The notes beneath the pieces were generated by a model. It saw only the letters and a program-made list of their open reading frames with translations, was not told the origin of the DNA and made no database searches. Positions 43,808 through 53,943 of a stretch of 64,000 nt of DNA are shown here, piece after piece. Position numbers and translations under genes: made by a program. Within the stretch, counting starts at the first letter, position 1. Each line of letters starts with the position of its first letter. Location: contig CAVVQM010000008.1 in assembly GCA_963750395.1 (NCBI GenBank), positions 310,001 to 374,000 of the forward strand, read 5' to 3'. The DNA is from JADJPO01 sp963750395 (GTDB lineage Bacteria; Actinomycetota; Actinomycetes; Actinomycetales; Kineosporiaceae).

Positions 43808-44860
43808 ATGATCTCGCTCGCGACGGGGGTGTCCGGAGTGGATGAGGCACGGGTCCGGCTGAGCGTCGTCATCGCCTGCCTGAACGCCGCCGGGACCATC
43901 GGGGACCAGCTGGCCGCACTCGCGCAGCAGGACTGTCCAGTGCCCTGGGAGGTGCTGGTCTGCGACAACGGCTCCACCGACGACACCGCGGCGGTGATCG
44001 AGTCGGCCGTGCGGCGCTGGCGGGACCGGCTCCCGCTGCGCGTGATCGACGCCTCGACCACTCGCGGTGCGGGCCCCGCCCGAAACCTCGGCGCGGAACG
44101 GGCCGGGGGTGCCTGGCTCGCCTTCTGCGACGCGGACGACGTCGTGGGCGAGGGGTGGCTGACCGCCATGGCCGAGGCCCTGGGCCGGCACGGCTTCGTC
44201 GGCGGTCGCTTCGACGGGACACGACTGAACAGCGCCCGGGCGTTGCGCTCGCGTCCCCTCGATCAGCAGGAGGGCCTGCAGTTCTCGCCCGAGGTGCTGG
44301 ACCTGCCGCACGTGGGGGCCGGGAACATGGGCATCCACCGCGAGCTCTTCCTGCGGGCCGAGGGGTTCGATCCGGCGCTGGCCTGCCTGGAGGACACCGA
44401 CCTGTGCTGGCGGGTGCAGCTGCGCCACGGGGTCCCGTTGCACTTCGTCCCCGGGGCGGTGGCGCACGTCCGGCTGCGCGCCGATGTCCGCTCGATGTAC
44501 GGGCAGGGTCGCAACTACGGGGGCGCGTTCGCCCAGCTGGAATGCCGCTACGGTGACCGCACCCCGACGGAACGGTCGGGACAGGAGCCCTCGGCAGTGG
44601 TCGAGACGCAGGGCGCTCGCGGCCGGCTGGCGATCCTGACCGCGGGTCTGCGGGGACGGATCACCGCTGGGCGGCTGGCCTGGCAGCTGGGGTGGCACCG
44701 GGGTTATCACGGCGAGAAGACCCGCCTGGGGGCGCTGCGGGCCGCGGCGCAGGTGCAGGACAGTACGCGTACCGCCGTCCGCCCGCCCGTGGTCGACCCA
44801 TCGGACCGTTCACGCTCCGTGGTCTCGGGTGGTGAGCCCGTAGCGGAGTGTGACGACTGA
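43808..44860 (+). CDS. Glycosyltransferase family 2
   Basis: A 350-residue GT2 enzyme. RLSVVIACLNAAGTIGDQLAAL, VLVCDNGSTDDT and WLAFCDADDVVG with the DxD motif are present, with LACLEDTDLCWRVQLRHG holding the ED motif. The C-terminal ~100 residues have a basic, membrane-peripheral look. ATG at 43808 is chosen because similarity begins ~15 residues after it. It is the last transferase before the glycosylphosphotransferase. Confidence 0.87.
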   Translation: MISLATGVSGVDEARVRLSVVIACLNAAGTIGDQLAALAQQDCPVPWEVLVCDNGSTDDTAAVIESAVRRWRDRLPLRVIDASTTRGAGPARNLGAERAGGAWLAFCDADDVVGEGWLTAMAEALGRHGFVGGRFDGTRLNSARALRSRPLDQQEGLQFSPEVLDLPHVGAGNMGIHRELFLRAEGFDPALACLEDTDLCWRVQLRHGVPLHFVPGAVAHVRLRADVRSMYGQGRNYGGAFAQLECRYGDRTPTERSGQEPSAVVETQGARGRLAILTAGLRGRITAGRLAWQLGWHRGYHGEKTRLGALRAAAQVQDSTRTAVRPPVVDPSDRSRSVVSGGEPVAECDD

Positions 44861-45180
44861 CCACATCCGTCTCGCCCGCAAGGGTGAACGGAAGCGTGAA
44901 TACGCGACCAACCACACATCTGGATCAGCGCACTGTCACTGCCGTGGTGACGCACTGTGGTTCATGGCGGTCTCTTGCGCGTTGCGGACACGTCCGGCGC
45001 AACCGAGGGATACCCTTTCCTGGGCCACGCCAAAGGGGCTGAATCAACGGGGCGCAGCCGGATCCATGACGGTCCTCCGGCGGACCCTGTGCGAAGGGCA
45101 GGCGATCGACGGTGGGCAGTGCCGGCAGTACTGTCGGATCCGGTGACGGACGTCCTTCGGGGCGCGTGGCCCGGCCCACG
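44861..45180. other. 320-bp intergenic region before the initiating transferase
   Basis: No gene is supported. It holds small dyads: TTGCGC/GCGCAA (44975-44980 and 44997-45002) around GGACACGTCC, and GTCAC/GTGAC near 44935-44951. It probably contains the promoter of the following gene cluster; no consensus pair is clear. Confidence 0.4.
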
Positions 45181-46742
45181 ATGATCGATCTGACCGACTC
45201 GGCCGCCTCGGGGCCGAACGGGATGGGCGGGTTGTCCATGGTCGCAGGGCGCCGGATGGGGCCGGGGGCCGCAGCCGCCGTCTCCCCGGCGTTCGCCGGT
45301 GGTGCGGCGACCGACGACCTGGTCGTGGTGCCGGATCCGGCGGAGGCACCGGCCGAGCAGCCGAAGAGGTCCGACGGCGACGAGCACGGTGATCTGCTGG
45401 GCCGGTACGGCGTCCAGCCGCTGCTGGTGGCGGGCGATCTGCTCGCCGTGCTGCTGGGCGGTCTGCTCGTCGGTCCGATCGGCCGGGTGCACCTGGTGTT
45501 CGCCGTCGTCCTGGTCGTGGTGTTCGCCATCGGTCAGCTGTACCGGTCACGCCTGTCCATGTCGCTGCTGGACGACGCCCCACGCCTGTTCGGACGCTGG
45601 CTGGCCGCCGCCGCGATCACCATCCTGTTCCAGGCGGCCTTCACCCAGCTCTGGTGGGATCTGGCGAAGGTGAAGTGGGAGATCGTCGCCTCTGCGGCGG
45701 TGACGCTCGGTCTGATCCTTGCGCTGCGGGCGGTGAGCTATTCGGTCGTCCGGACGCTGCGACGCCGGCACCGCGTGATGCACCGCACCCTGATCCTGGG
45801 CGCGGGCCGGGTCGGTGCCCAGGTGGCCGACATCCTTCTCGATCATCCCGAGCACGGTCTGCACCCCGTCGGCTTCCTCGACTCCGACCCCTGGTTGGGT
45901 CCGAAGGAACTGCCCCTGCCGATCCTGGGTGGCACCGACGCGCTCTACCACGTGCTGACCGACCACGACGTCAACAACGTCGTCGTCGCCTTCGGATCGA
46001 TGCGCGAGTCCGCCCTGGTCGACGTGATCCGCACCTGTGACCGGCTCGACACCGAGATCTTCCTGGTGCCGCGACTGTTCGAACTGCACCACGTCAGTGC
46101 CGACATGGACACCGTCTGGGGGATGCCCCTGGTCCGGTTGCGCCGTGCGGCACGACGCAGCCGCGGCTGGCAGGTCAAGAGGGCCTTCGACGTGGTGGTC
46201 TCCTCGGTGGCCCTGGTGCTGCTGTCACCGATCCTGCTGATCGCGGCGGTCGCGGTGCGACTCGAGGGCGGCCCCGGCGATCATCTTCCGCCAGGAGCGG
46301 GTCGGCGTCGACGGACGCAGGTTCCAGGTGATGAAGTTCCGTTCGCTCAAGCCGGTGAACGAGACCGAGTCCCAGACCAACTGGAACGTCGCGCAGGACG
46401 ACCGGCTCGGCCCCGTCGGGAAGTTCCTGCGCACCTCCTCGATCGACGAACTGCCCCAGCTCGATCAACATCCTCAAGGGGGAGATGAGCCTGGTCGGGC
46501 CACGGCCGGAGCGCCCGTATTTCGTGGACCAGTTCTGCGAGGCCTATCCTCGCTACGTCGCCCGGCACCGGGTGCCGTCGGGGTTGACGGGCTGGGCGCA
46601 GATCCACGGACTGCGCGGGGACACCTCGATCGCCGACCGGGCCCGGTTCGACAACTACTACATCGAGAACTGGTCGTTGTGGTTGGACGTGAAGATCATG
46701 CTCCGCACGGTCGGTTCGGTGATCCGCGGGGACGGCGGCTGA
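45181..46742 (+). pseudogene. Polyprenyl glycosylphosphotransferase, two frameshifts
   Basis: Starts repeat-unit synthesis by moving a sugar-1-phosphate onto undecaprenyl phosphate. The N-terminal half has four to five membrane helices, then a CoA/NAD-binding-like region (TLILGAGRVGAQVAD... VGFLDSDPW). The C-terminal bacterial sugar transferase domain (VKRAFDVVVSSVALVLLSPIL... FRQERVG... MKFRSLKP... SSIDELPQL... EMSLVGPRPERP... VPSGLTGWAQIHG) is split by an extra base near 46273 and another near 46463. With both removed it reads through to 46742 (about 518 residues). Start may also be 45238. Confidence 0.85.
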
Positions 46743-46789
46743 GCATCAGTGCCGCGCTGCGGGCGCCCCGTCGAAGGAGGAACACGGCG

Positions 46790-47571
46790 TTGAAGGCAGT
46801 CATCCTGGCCGGTGGGTTGGGCACCCGGCTGAGCGAGGAGACGTCCATCCGGCCCAAGCCGATGGTCGAGATCGGTGGCCAGCCCATCCTCTGGCACATC
46901 ATGAAGACGTACGCCGCTCACGGCATCAACGACTTCGTGGTCTGCTGCGGCTACAAGGGCTACGTGATCAAGGAGTACTTCGCCTCGTACTTCCTGCGGT
47001 CCGCCGACGTCACCTTCGACCTGGGTAAGAACGCGATGGAGGTCCACGGCGGCCGCGCCGAGGACTGGCGGGTGACTCTGGTCGACACCGGCGAGGCGAC
47101 CATGACCGGTGGACGGCTCAAGCGGGTGCGCGACCACATCGACGACGAGACCTTCTGCCTGACCTACGGCGACGGCGTCGCCGACGTCGACATCACGGCC
47201 GCCATCGACCTCCACCGGGTGGAGGGTCGCGCCGCCACCCTGACCGCCGTCCAGCCGCACGGGCGCTTCGGCGCCCTGGTGCTCGGCGAGGGCGAGAACC
47301 AGGTCGAGCAGCTTCAGCGAGAAGCCCGCGGGTGACGGCGCCTGGGTCAACGGCGGGTACTTCGTGCTGGAGCCGTCGGTGATCGATCGACATCGACGAC
47401 GACGCGAGTGTCTGGGAGCAGGAGCCGCTGCGGCGCCTGTCCGCCGCCGGCGAGCTCAACGCGTTCCGACACGACGGGTTCTGGCACCCGATGGACACGC
47501 TGCAGGACCGCAACGTGCTGGAACGACTGTGGGCCTCGGGCGAGGCTCCCTGGAAGGTCTGGACCGACTGA
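46790..47571 (+). pseudogene. rfbF: Glucose-1-phosphate cytidylyltransferase, two frameshifts
   Basis: Makes CDP-glucose, the precursor of CDP-linked deoxysugars. AVILAGGLGTRLSEET is the nucleotide loop; PKPMVEIGGQPILWHIMK, YKGYVIKEYF and CLTYGDGVADVDI are family hallmarks. The frame breaks at about 47312 and 47388 (extra C each). After correction it continues ...FSEKPAGDGAWVNGGYF... and ends GEAPWKVWTD. About 258 residues. TTG start is set by AAGGAGG 9-10 nt upstream and by the conserved KAVILAGG start. Confidence 0.87.
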
Positions 47572-47667
47572 GGTCCTGACGACTGCGATGCCCGGGCCCC
47601 GTCCCGCCTGCGCTGCGAGCGCACGGAGCCCTCGTCCCGATGTCACTGCTGAGGAGAGAACCGTTTC

Positions 47668-48730
47668 ATGAAGATCCTGGTCACCGGTACCGAGGGCTAC
47701 CTCGGCTGTCTGCTCGCCCCCGAACTGCTGCGCCGTGGTCACGAGGTGGTCGGTGTCGACACCGGCTACTACAAGAACGGCTGGCTCTTCAACGGTCTGG
47801 ACACCTCGGCCCTGACACGCTGGCCAAGGACATCCGTGACGTCGCCGAGGCCGACCTGGACGGCGTCGACGCCATCGTGCACATGGCCGAGCTGTCCAAC
47901 GACCCGCTCGGCCAGCTCGCCCCGGACGTGACGTACAAGGTCAACCACGTCGGATCGGTGCGCCTGGCCGAACTCGCCAAGGCCGCCGGCGTCCAGCGGT
48001 TCGTCTACATGTCCTCGTGCAGCGTCTACGGCGTGGCCGACGACACCGTGGACGAGACCTCCCCGGTGAACCCGCAGACCGCCTACGCCGAGTGCAAGAC
48101 CATGGTCGAGCGCGATCTGGGCCCGATGGCCGACGACGACTTCAGCCCGACGTTCATGCGCAACGCCACCGCCTACGGCGCCTCGCCCCGGCATGCGCTT
48201 CGACATCGTGCTGAACAACCTGGCCGGGCCTGGCCTGGACCACGAAGAAGATCGCGATGACCTCCGACGGCACCCCGTGGCGTCCGCTGGTGCACGCCCT
48301 GGACATCGCCAAGTCGATCGTGTGCGCGCTCGAGGCCCCCCGCGAGGCGGTCCACAACCAGGTGTTCAACGTCGGGCACACCGACCACAACTACCGGGTC
48401 CGCGAGATCGCCGAGACGGTCGGCGCGCAGTTCCCCGGCTGCGAGGTCACCTTCGGCGACTCCGGCGGCGACAACCGCAGCTACAGGGTCGACTTCGACA
48501 AGATCGCCACCCAGCTGCCCGGCTACTCCTCGGACTGGAACGCCGAGCGCGGTGCCCGGCAGCTGCACGAGGTGTTCAGCGCCATCGACCTGGACGGCGA
48601 GACGTTCACCGGGCGCGGCCACACCCGGCTCAAGCAGCTGGAGCACCTGATCCGCACCAAGCAGCTCGACGCGGACCTGTTCTGGACCACGCCGAGCGCG
48701 GTGAACGCCGGGACCGGAGCGGCGAAGTGA
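47668..48730 (+). pseudogene. NAD-dependent epimerase/dehydratase (extended SDR), three frameshifts
   Basis: A nucleotide-sugar modifying enzyme. MKILVTGTEGYLGCLL is the NAD-binding GxxGxxG, FVYMSSCSVYG the Ser motif, and PQTAYAECKTMVE the Tyr-x3-Lys pair. Breaks are near 47812 (one base missing), 48192 and 48229 (one extra C each). Restored, the protein has about 353 residues and ends just inside the next gene (4-nt overlap). The family substrate is probably a CDP- or other NDP-sugar made by RfbF. AGGAGAG stands before ATG. Confidence 0.85.
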
Positions 48731-49311
48731 GGTTCACGACCACCGACATCCCCGGCGTGGCGATCATCGACCTGGAGCGGCGCGAGGACGACCGCGGCTT
48801 CTTCGCCCGCACCTACTGCCGCCAGGAGTTCATCGACGCCGGCCTGGATCCGGCCGTCGAGCAGTGCAACGTGTCCTACAACCACCTGGCCGGCACGATG
48901 CGCGGCATGCACCTGCAGGTGAGCCCGGCGCCCGAGGCCAAGCTGGTGCGATGCACCCGCGGCGCGATCCAGGACACCATCGTGGACCTGCGGCACGGTT
49001 CGCCCACGCGTTTCCAGCACGTGTCGGTCGAGCTGTCCGCCGACAACCGCACGGCGCTGTACGTCCCGCCGTTCTTCGCCCACGGCTACCTGACCCTGAC
49101 CGAGGGAGCCGAGGTCTTCTACCAGGTGAGCGGCGCCTATCAGCCGGGCGTCGAGCGCGGTCTGCGGTACGACGACCCGCGCCTGGGCCTGTCCTGGAAC
49201 CACGAGATCACCGTGATCAGCGAGAAGGACGCCGCCTGGCCCCTGATCGGCAGCGACGACACGCAGTGGCTGGACGACGCCGCGCTGACCGAGGCCGGGG
49301 TGCCCGCATGA
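48727..49311 (+). CDS. RmlC-like dTDP-sugar 3,5-epimerase family protein
   Basis: A 194-residue cupin-fold epimerase. GVAIIDLERREDDRGFFARTYCRQEF and NVSYNHLAGTMRGMHLQ (catalytic His) are as in RmlC; VRCTRGAIQDTIVDLR and VPPFFAHGYLTL follow. It is the only gene of the cassette with no frame break. Because the neighbours make CDP-glucose, it probably acts on a CDP-linked 4-keto sugar rather than on dTDP-rhamnose intermediates (inference). GTG start overlaps the preceding stop; ATGA overlap with the next gene. Confidence 0.88.
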   Translation: MRFTTTDIPGVAIIDLERREDDRGFFARTYCRQEFIDAGLDPAVEQCNVSYNHLAGTMRGMHLQVSPAPEAKLVRCTRGAIQDTIVDLRHGSPTRFQHVSVELSADNRTALYVPPFFAHGYLTLTEGAEVFYQVSGAYQPGVERGLRYDDPRLGLSWNHEITVISEKDAAWPLIGSDDTQWLDDAALTEAGVPA

Positions 49312-50618
49312 TCCTGGTCGACCGGGCCCTGCAGCAGCGGGCCGCGGCCGGTGACCCGATCCGGGTGGCGTTGGTCGGCGCCGGCTTCATGGGACGCGGC
49401 TTCGTCAACCAGGTGGTCAATTCCGTGCCGGGCATGGAGCTGGCCGCGATCTGCAACCGCACCGCGGCGAACGCCGAGCGCGCCTACCGCGAGGCCGGCG
49501 TGGACGACTTCGAGGTGGCCGACGACGCCGCCGGGGTGAGTCCGCGGTGCGGCGCGGCGTCCCGGTGATCACCAGCTCGTACCAGGCCGTCGCGGACGCC
49601 GAGGGCATCGACGCCATCGTCGAGGCGACCGGGGCCGTCGAGTACGGCGCCCACGCGGTGCTGGCGGCGATCGAGGGCGGCAAGCACGTCGTCCTGCTCA
49701 ACGCCGAGGTCGACGGCACCGTCGGCACGGTGCTGCGCCAGCGCGCCGAGGCCGCCGGCGTGGTGCTGTCCGGCTGTGACGGCGACCAGCCCGGCGTGCA
49801 GGTCGAACCTGTACCGGTTCGTGCGCGGGATCGGACTGACCCCGCTGGTCTGCGGCAACATCAAGGGTCTGCAGGACCCGTACCGAAACCCCACCACCCA
49901 GGAGTCCTTCGCCAAGCAGTGGGGCCAGGACCCGCACATGGTGACCAGCTTCGCCGACGGGACGAAGATCTCCTTCGAGCAGGCGATCGTCGCCAACGCC
50001 ACCGGCATGACGGTGGAACGGCGCGGCATGCGCGGGGCCGATCACAGCGGTCACGTCGATGAACTGACCACCCAGTTCGACGTCGAGGCGCTGCGTGAGG
50101 CCGGTGGCGTCGTCGACTACGTCGTGGGCTCCAAGCCGGGTCCGGGTGTCTACGTGCTCGCCACCCACGACGATCCGAAGCAGCGGCACTATCTGAACCT
50201 GTACAAGCTCGGTCCGGGGCCGCTGTACAGCTTCTACACCCCCTATCACCTCTGTCACTTCGAGGTACCGACCACGGTGGCCCGCGCCGTGCTGTTCGCC
50301 GACGCCGCGCTGCAGCCCGCCGGGCCCGCCACCGTCGAGGTGATCACCACCGCCAAGCGGGACCTGTCCGCCGGGCAGAGAGTCGACGGGCTCGGCGGCT
50401 ACGACACCTATGGGGTCGCGGAGCGGGCCGACGTCACCGAGCGCGGGAACCTGCTGCCGATGGGGGTTGCCGAAGGGTGCGTGCTGCGCCGGGACGTCGT
50501 CAAGGACGAGGTGCTCACCTACGACGACGTGATCCTGCCGGAGGGGCGCCTGATCGACCGGCTCCGCGAGGAGCAGGCCAAGATCACCGAGCCCTTCCCG
50601 GTCGCCGCCTGGGAGTGA
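49308..50618 (+). pseudogene. NAD(P)-binding oxidoreductase with SAF domain, two frameshifts
   Basis: A homoserine-dehydrogenase-like Rossmann protein (RVALVGAGFMGRGFVNQV) fused to a C-terminal SAF domain (GNLLPMGVAEGCVLRRDVVKDEVLTYDDV). Such proteins occur in sugar-biosynthesis clusters; the exact reaction is not known to me. Breaks near 49537 (one base missing) and 49804 (one extra C). Restored length about 436 residues. Last gene of the CDP-sugar cassette. Confidence 0.8.
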
Positions 50619-50736
50619 TCCGGACGGGCCGCGCCGACGCGCGAACGGTCGGCGGCCGCCTGGCCCCGTCGCCGCCGGGCGCGGTCAGTCGCTCGGGCTA
50701 TTCACCTGGGCCCATCGAGGTGTCGATGCGCAGAGC

Positions 50737-52158
50737 ATGGCCTCGGCGATGGGCGGAGTCCGCCATGTACTGCGCCGGCTGACCTTCGGGGAGACACCGC
50801 AGCTGCTCGCCGAGGTGACCGACGTGAACGTGGCGGCCTGGCTCGACGATCAACTGCACCCCGAGCGGCTCGACGACGCGGTGTGCGACGCCGTCGTGGC
50901 CCGGTGGCCGACCCTGGGCTACTCCATCACCGCCGTCCGCGATGCGGTCGACGCGGGGCGGCTGGACTACTGGGACGCCATGTACGACCTCGGGTCGGCG
51001 GCGATCGCCCGGGCCGCCTGGAGCAGGCGGCAGCTGCTGGAGGTCATGGTCGACGTCTGGTCGAACCTGCTTCAGGTGACATGCCCCTCCAGCGAGGTCT
51101 GGGACAACCGGCACCGCTACGACGCGGACGTGATCCGCCCGAACGCGTTCGGCACCTACGCGGATCTGCTCGTGGCGGCGATCACCCACCCGGCGATGCT
51201 GACGTACCTCAGCAATGCGTCCTCGACCAAGCAGCACCCGAACGAGAACCTCGGTCGGGAGCTGCTCGAGCTGCACACCGTCGGTGTGGATGTCGGGTAC
51301 ACCGAGCGCGACGTCCGGAACTCGGCGCTGATCCTGACCGGGCTCTCGGTGGCCGACCACCGCCGCGAGTTCCGCTACCGGTCCGAGGACCACCACGTCG
51401 GCCCCGTCCAGGTGATGGGATTCGCCCATCCCAACGGTTCGGCGGACGGACGGCCCGTCGTCGAGGCCTATCTGCGTCACCTCGCCGCACTGCCGGCGAC
51501 CGCCCGTCGGGTCTGCCGACGGCTCGCGGTGCGATTCGTCGCCGACGATCCACCGGCCGCGCTGATCGAGCGGCTGGCCGGCGTCTATCTGACCAACGGG
51601 ACGGCGATCAGGCCGGTACTGACCGAACTGTTCGGCTCGGCGGAGTTCGCCGCGTCGGCCGGAGCCAAGGAGCGCACCCCGCTGGAGTCCCTGGTCGCCT
51701 CGATGCGCATGCTGGGACTGCAACCACCGGCCTCCGGCACCGGGCCGCTGATGGAGATGTACTGGATGGCCGAGTCCATGGGGCAGCCGCCCTATGCCTG
51801 GCCTGCGCCCAACGGTTACCCGGACGTCGCCGCCGCCTGGCGGTCCGCCTCCGGTGCGCTGGCCCGATGGAACATGAACTCGTCCCTGGCGGGCGACTGG
51901 TGGCCCAAGGGCTTCACCCGCCCCCCGATCACCGACTTCCTGCCGTCACCGCTCCCGGCGACCTACGACGGCGTGCTGAACGCGGTGAGCCTTCGACTGC
52001 GCGGCCGGTCCGCGGACGACGTCGAACTGCGCGCCATCCGGGGTTTCCTGGAGGTCCGCGGATCCGGCCGACCGGATCCGGACGATGAGGCGCTCACCTG
52101 GCGCCTGGAGCAGATTCTCGCGCTGCTGCTGGACTCGCCCACCCAGCTGGTCCGCTAG
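50737..52158 (+). CDS. DUF1800 family protein
   Basis: A 473-residue protein with the DUF1800 pattern: HVLRRLTFGETP near the N-terminus, WLDDQLHPERLDD, WSNLLQV, KQHPNENLGRELLELHTVGVDVGYTERDV and PPYAWPAPNGYPD near the C-terminus. Function unknown; it is regularly paired with a DUF1501 Tat protein, as here. No signal peptide is seen in the chosen frame. First gene after the sugar cassette. Confidence 0.88.
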   Translation: MASAMGGVRHVLRRLTFGETPQLLAEVTDVNVAAWLDDQLHPERLDDAVCDAVVARWPTLGYSITAVRDAVDAGRLDYWDAMYDLGSAAIARAAWSRRQLLEVMVDVWSNLLQVTCPSSEVWDNRHRYDADVIRPNAFGTYADLLVAAITHPAMLTYLSNASSTKQHPNENLGRELLELHTVGVDVGYTERDVRNSALILTGLSVADHRREFRYRSEDHHVGPVQVMGFAHPNGSADGRPVVEAYLRHLAALPATARRVCRRLAVRFVADDPPAALIERLAGVYLTNGTAIRPVLTELFGSAEFAASAGAKERTPLESLVASMRMLGLQPPASGTGPLMEMYWMAESMGQPPYAWPAPNGYPDVAAAWRSASGALARWNMNSSLAGDWWPKGFTRPPITDFLPSPLPATYDGVLNAVSLRLRGRSADDVELRAIRGFLEVRGSGRPDPDDEALTWRLEQILALLLDSPTQLVR

Positions 52159-52175
52159 GCCGACGGGGGAACTCG

Positions 52176-53531
52176 ATGAACCAGGACCTGAACCGCGAGC
52201 CGGCGACCGGCGCGCCGGACTGCACCGAGTGCAGCCCGGCGCCGGGCACGGGGCCGCGCGCGATGTCTCGGCGCTCGATGCTGCAGGCGGGCACGGCGCT
52301 CGGACTGATCGGTGCGGCCGGCTCCGAGGCCGTCCTCACCCGATACGCCTTCGCCGAACCCGGGCCGCGCTCGCGGGTGCTGAATGCGACGCCGGTCCCG
52401 ATCGAGGCCGCGGCCGACGTCCTGGTCGTGCTCAGCCTGCGCGGCGGCTTCGACGGGATGAGCGCCGTCGTGCCGGCCGCCGATCCCGACTACGTCAGGC
52501 TCCGGCCGACGGTGAGCATCCCGGCGTCCCGGCTGCACCGGCTCGATTCGACCTTCGGTCTGCACCCGGCGCTGGGCCCCCTGATGCCCTACTGGCGGAA
52601 CGGGACGCTCGCCTTCGTGCAGGCCGTGGGCCAGCGCGAGGCGACCCGCTCGCACTTCTCGGCGATGTCAGAGATGGAGCGGGCGGCCCCGGGCACCTCC
52701 CTGCGCACGGGCTGGATCGATCGGATGGTCGGTGCGCTCGGCTCCGCAAGCACCTTCTCCGCGACTCAGCTGGGCGGCAGTTCCCTGCCGCAGGCTCTGG
52801 TCGGACCGAATCCCGAACTGGTCGTGGACGCCGTGGACTCCTTCAAGATCAGTTCGGCCTGGAACGAGAGCGAGGGCGCGCGCTGGAACGCCGCACTGAG
52901 CGCCCTGCACGAGACCACGCCCGCCGCCGCGGCCGCCCCCGCCCGGTCGGCCCTGGCCGCGGTGGGCACGACTTCACGGCTGGCGCAGGCCGGCTACAGG
53001 CCTGCAGGTGGCGCCGTCTACCCGGCCGGAGATCTGGGCTCGGCCCTGCGCGACGTCGCCCGGCTGATCAAGGCGCGGATCGGCCTGCAGGTGGCCTGTG
53101 TCGACTACGGCGCCTGGGACCTTCACGCCGACATGGGCGGGGTCGACGTCGGCGGCATGACCTCGCGGCTCACCGAACTCGGCACGGCGCTCGCCGCCTT
53201 CGCGACCGATCTCGGCCCGACACTGTCGGAGGTGACCCTGGTGACGCTGTCCGAATTCGGTCGCCGGGTGGCGGAGAACGGCTCCGGTGGAACGGATCAC
53301 GGCCACGGCAACGCCGTGCTGATGCTCGGCGGGGGAGTGGTCGGGGGGCGGGTGCACGGCCGCTGGCCGGGACTGACCGACGCCACGCTGGTGGACGGGG
53401 ATCTGCCGAGCCTGATCGACTACCGGGCCCTGCTGGCCGAGGTGCTGGCCGATCGGTGCGGCGTCGGCGGCGTCGCCCGCGTCTTCCCCGGGCTGGAGTG
53501 GACACCGGTGGGGGTGACCCGAAGCCGCTGA
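52176..53531 (+). CDS. DUF1501 family Tat-exported protein
   Basis: A 451-residue protein related to alkaline phosphatase/sulfatase-like folds. A twin-arginine signal (MSRRSMLQAGTALGLIGAAG) predicts Tat export. VLSLRGGFDGMSAVVP, FGLHPALGPLMPYW, REATRSHFSAMSEME and VTLSEFGRRVAENGSGGTDHGHGNAVLMLGG are family blocks. Function unknown. Follows the DUF1800 gene after 17 bp; the two form an operon. Confidence 0.9.
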   Translation: MNQDLNREPATGAPDCTECSPAPGTGPRAMSRRSMLQAGTALGLIGAAGSEAVLTRYAFAEPGPRSRVLNATPVPIEAAADVLVVLSLRGGFDGMSAVVPAADPDYVRLRPTVSIPASRLHRLDSTFGLHPALGPLMPYWRNGTLAFVQAVGQREATRSHFSAMSEMERAAPGTSLRTGWIDRMVGALGSASTFSATQLGGSSLPQALVGPNPELVVDAVDSFKISSAWNESEGARWNAALSALHETTPAAAAAPARSALAAVGTTSRLAQAGYRPAGGAVYPAGDLGSALRDVARLIKARIGLQVACVDYGAWDLHADMGGVDVGGMTSRLTELGTALAAFATDLGPTLSEVTLVTLSEFGRRVAENGSGGTDHGHGNAVLMLGGGVVGGRVHGRWPGLTDATLVDGDLPSLIDYRALLAEVLADRCGVGGVARVFPGLEWTPVGVTRSR

Positions 53532-53559
53532 TCCGCGGGGCGCGTGCCAGTCTGGACCC

Positions 53560-53943
53560 ATGCCTGCTCGCCGCCGCATCGACGTCGACGAGGGTCGTCG
53601 GGCGCTGGACGCCTGGCTCGCCGACCCGTCGGCCGTGGGCCGCGCGACGCGGGCCGCCGCCGTCCGGTTCACGCTGGAGGAGCTGGCCGCCGCCCACCCG
53701 GGCCGCACCTGCGAGGTCCGGGTGCCACCGTTCGGCGTCGTCCAGTGTCTGACCGGGCCCCGCCATACGCGCGGGACCCCACCCAACATCGTCGAGTGCG
53801 ATGGCGACACCTGGCTCGGGCTGGCCACGGGGCGACGCCTGTGGGACGAGGCCGTCGCCGACGGGTCGGTGCGGGCCAGCGGTCTGCGCAGCGAACTGTC
53901 CGCGGTGCTGCCGCTGACGGCGTTATCGTCGCCGCATGAGTGA
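53560..53943 (+). CDS. Bacterial SCP-orthologue (sterol-carrier-like) protein
   Basis: A 127-residue soluble protein matching the small actinobacterial family (from memory Rv0807 in M. tuberculosis) located just before purF. RVPPFGVVQCLTGPRHTRGTPPNIVECDGDTWLGLATG is the conserved core. It overlaps the next gene by several nt. Function unknown; the fold is sterol-carrier-protein-like, but no lipid ligand is established. Confidence 0.82.
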   Translation: MPARRRIDVDEGRRALDAWLADPSAVGRATRAAAVRFTLEELAAAHPGRTCEVRVPPFGVVQCLTGPRHTRGTPPNIVECDGDTWLGLATGRRLWDEAVADGSVRASGLRSELSAVLPLTALSSPHE

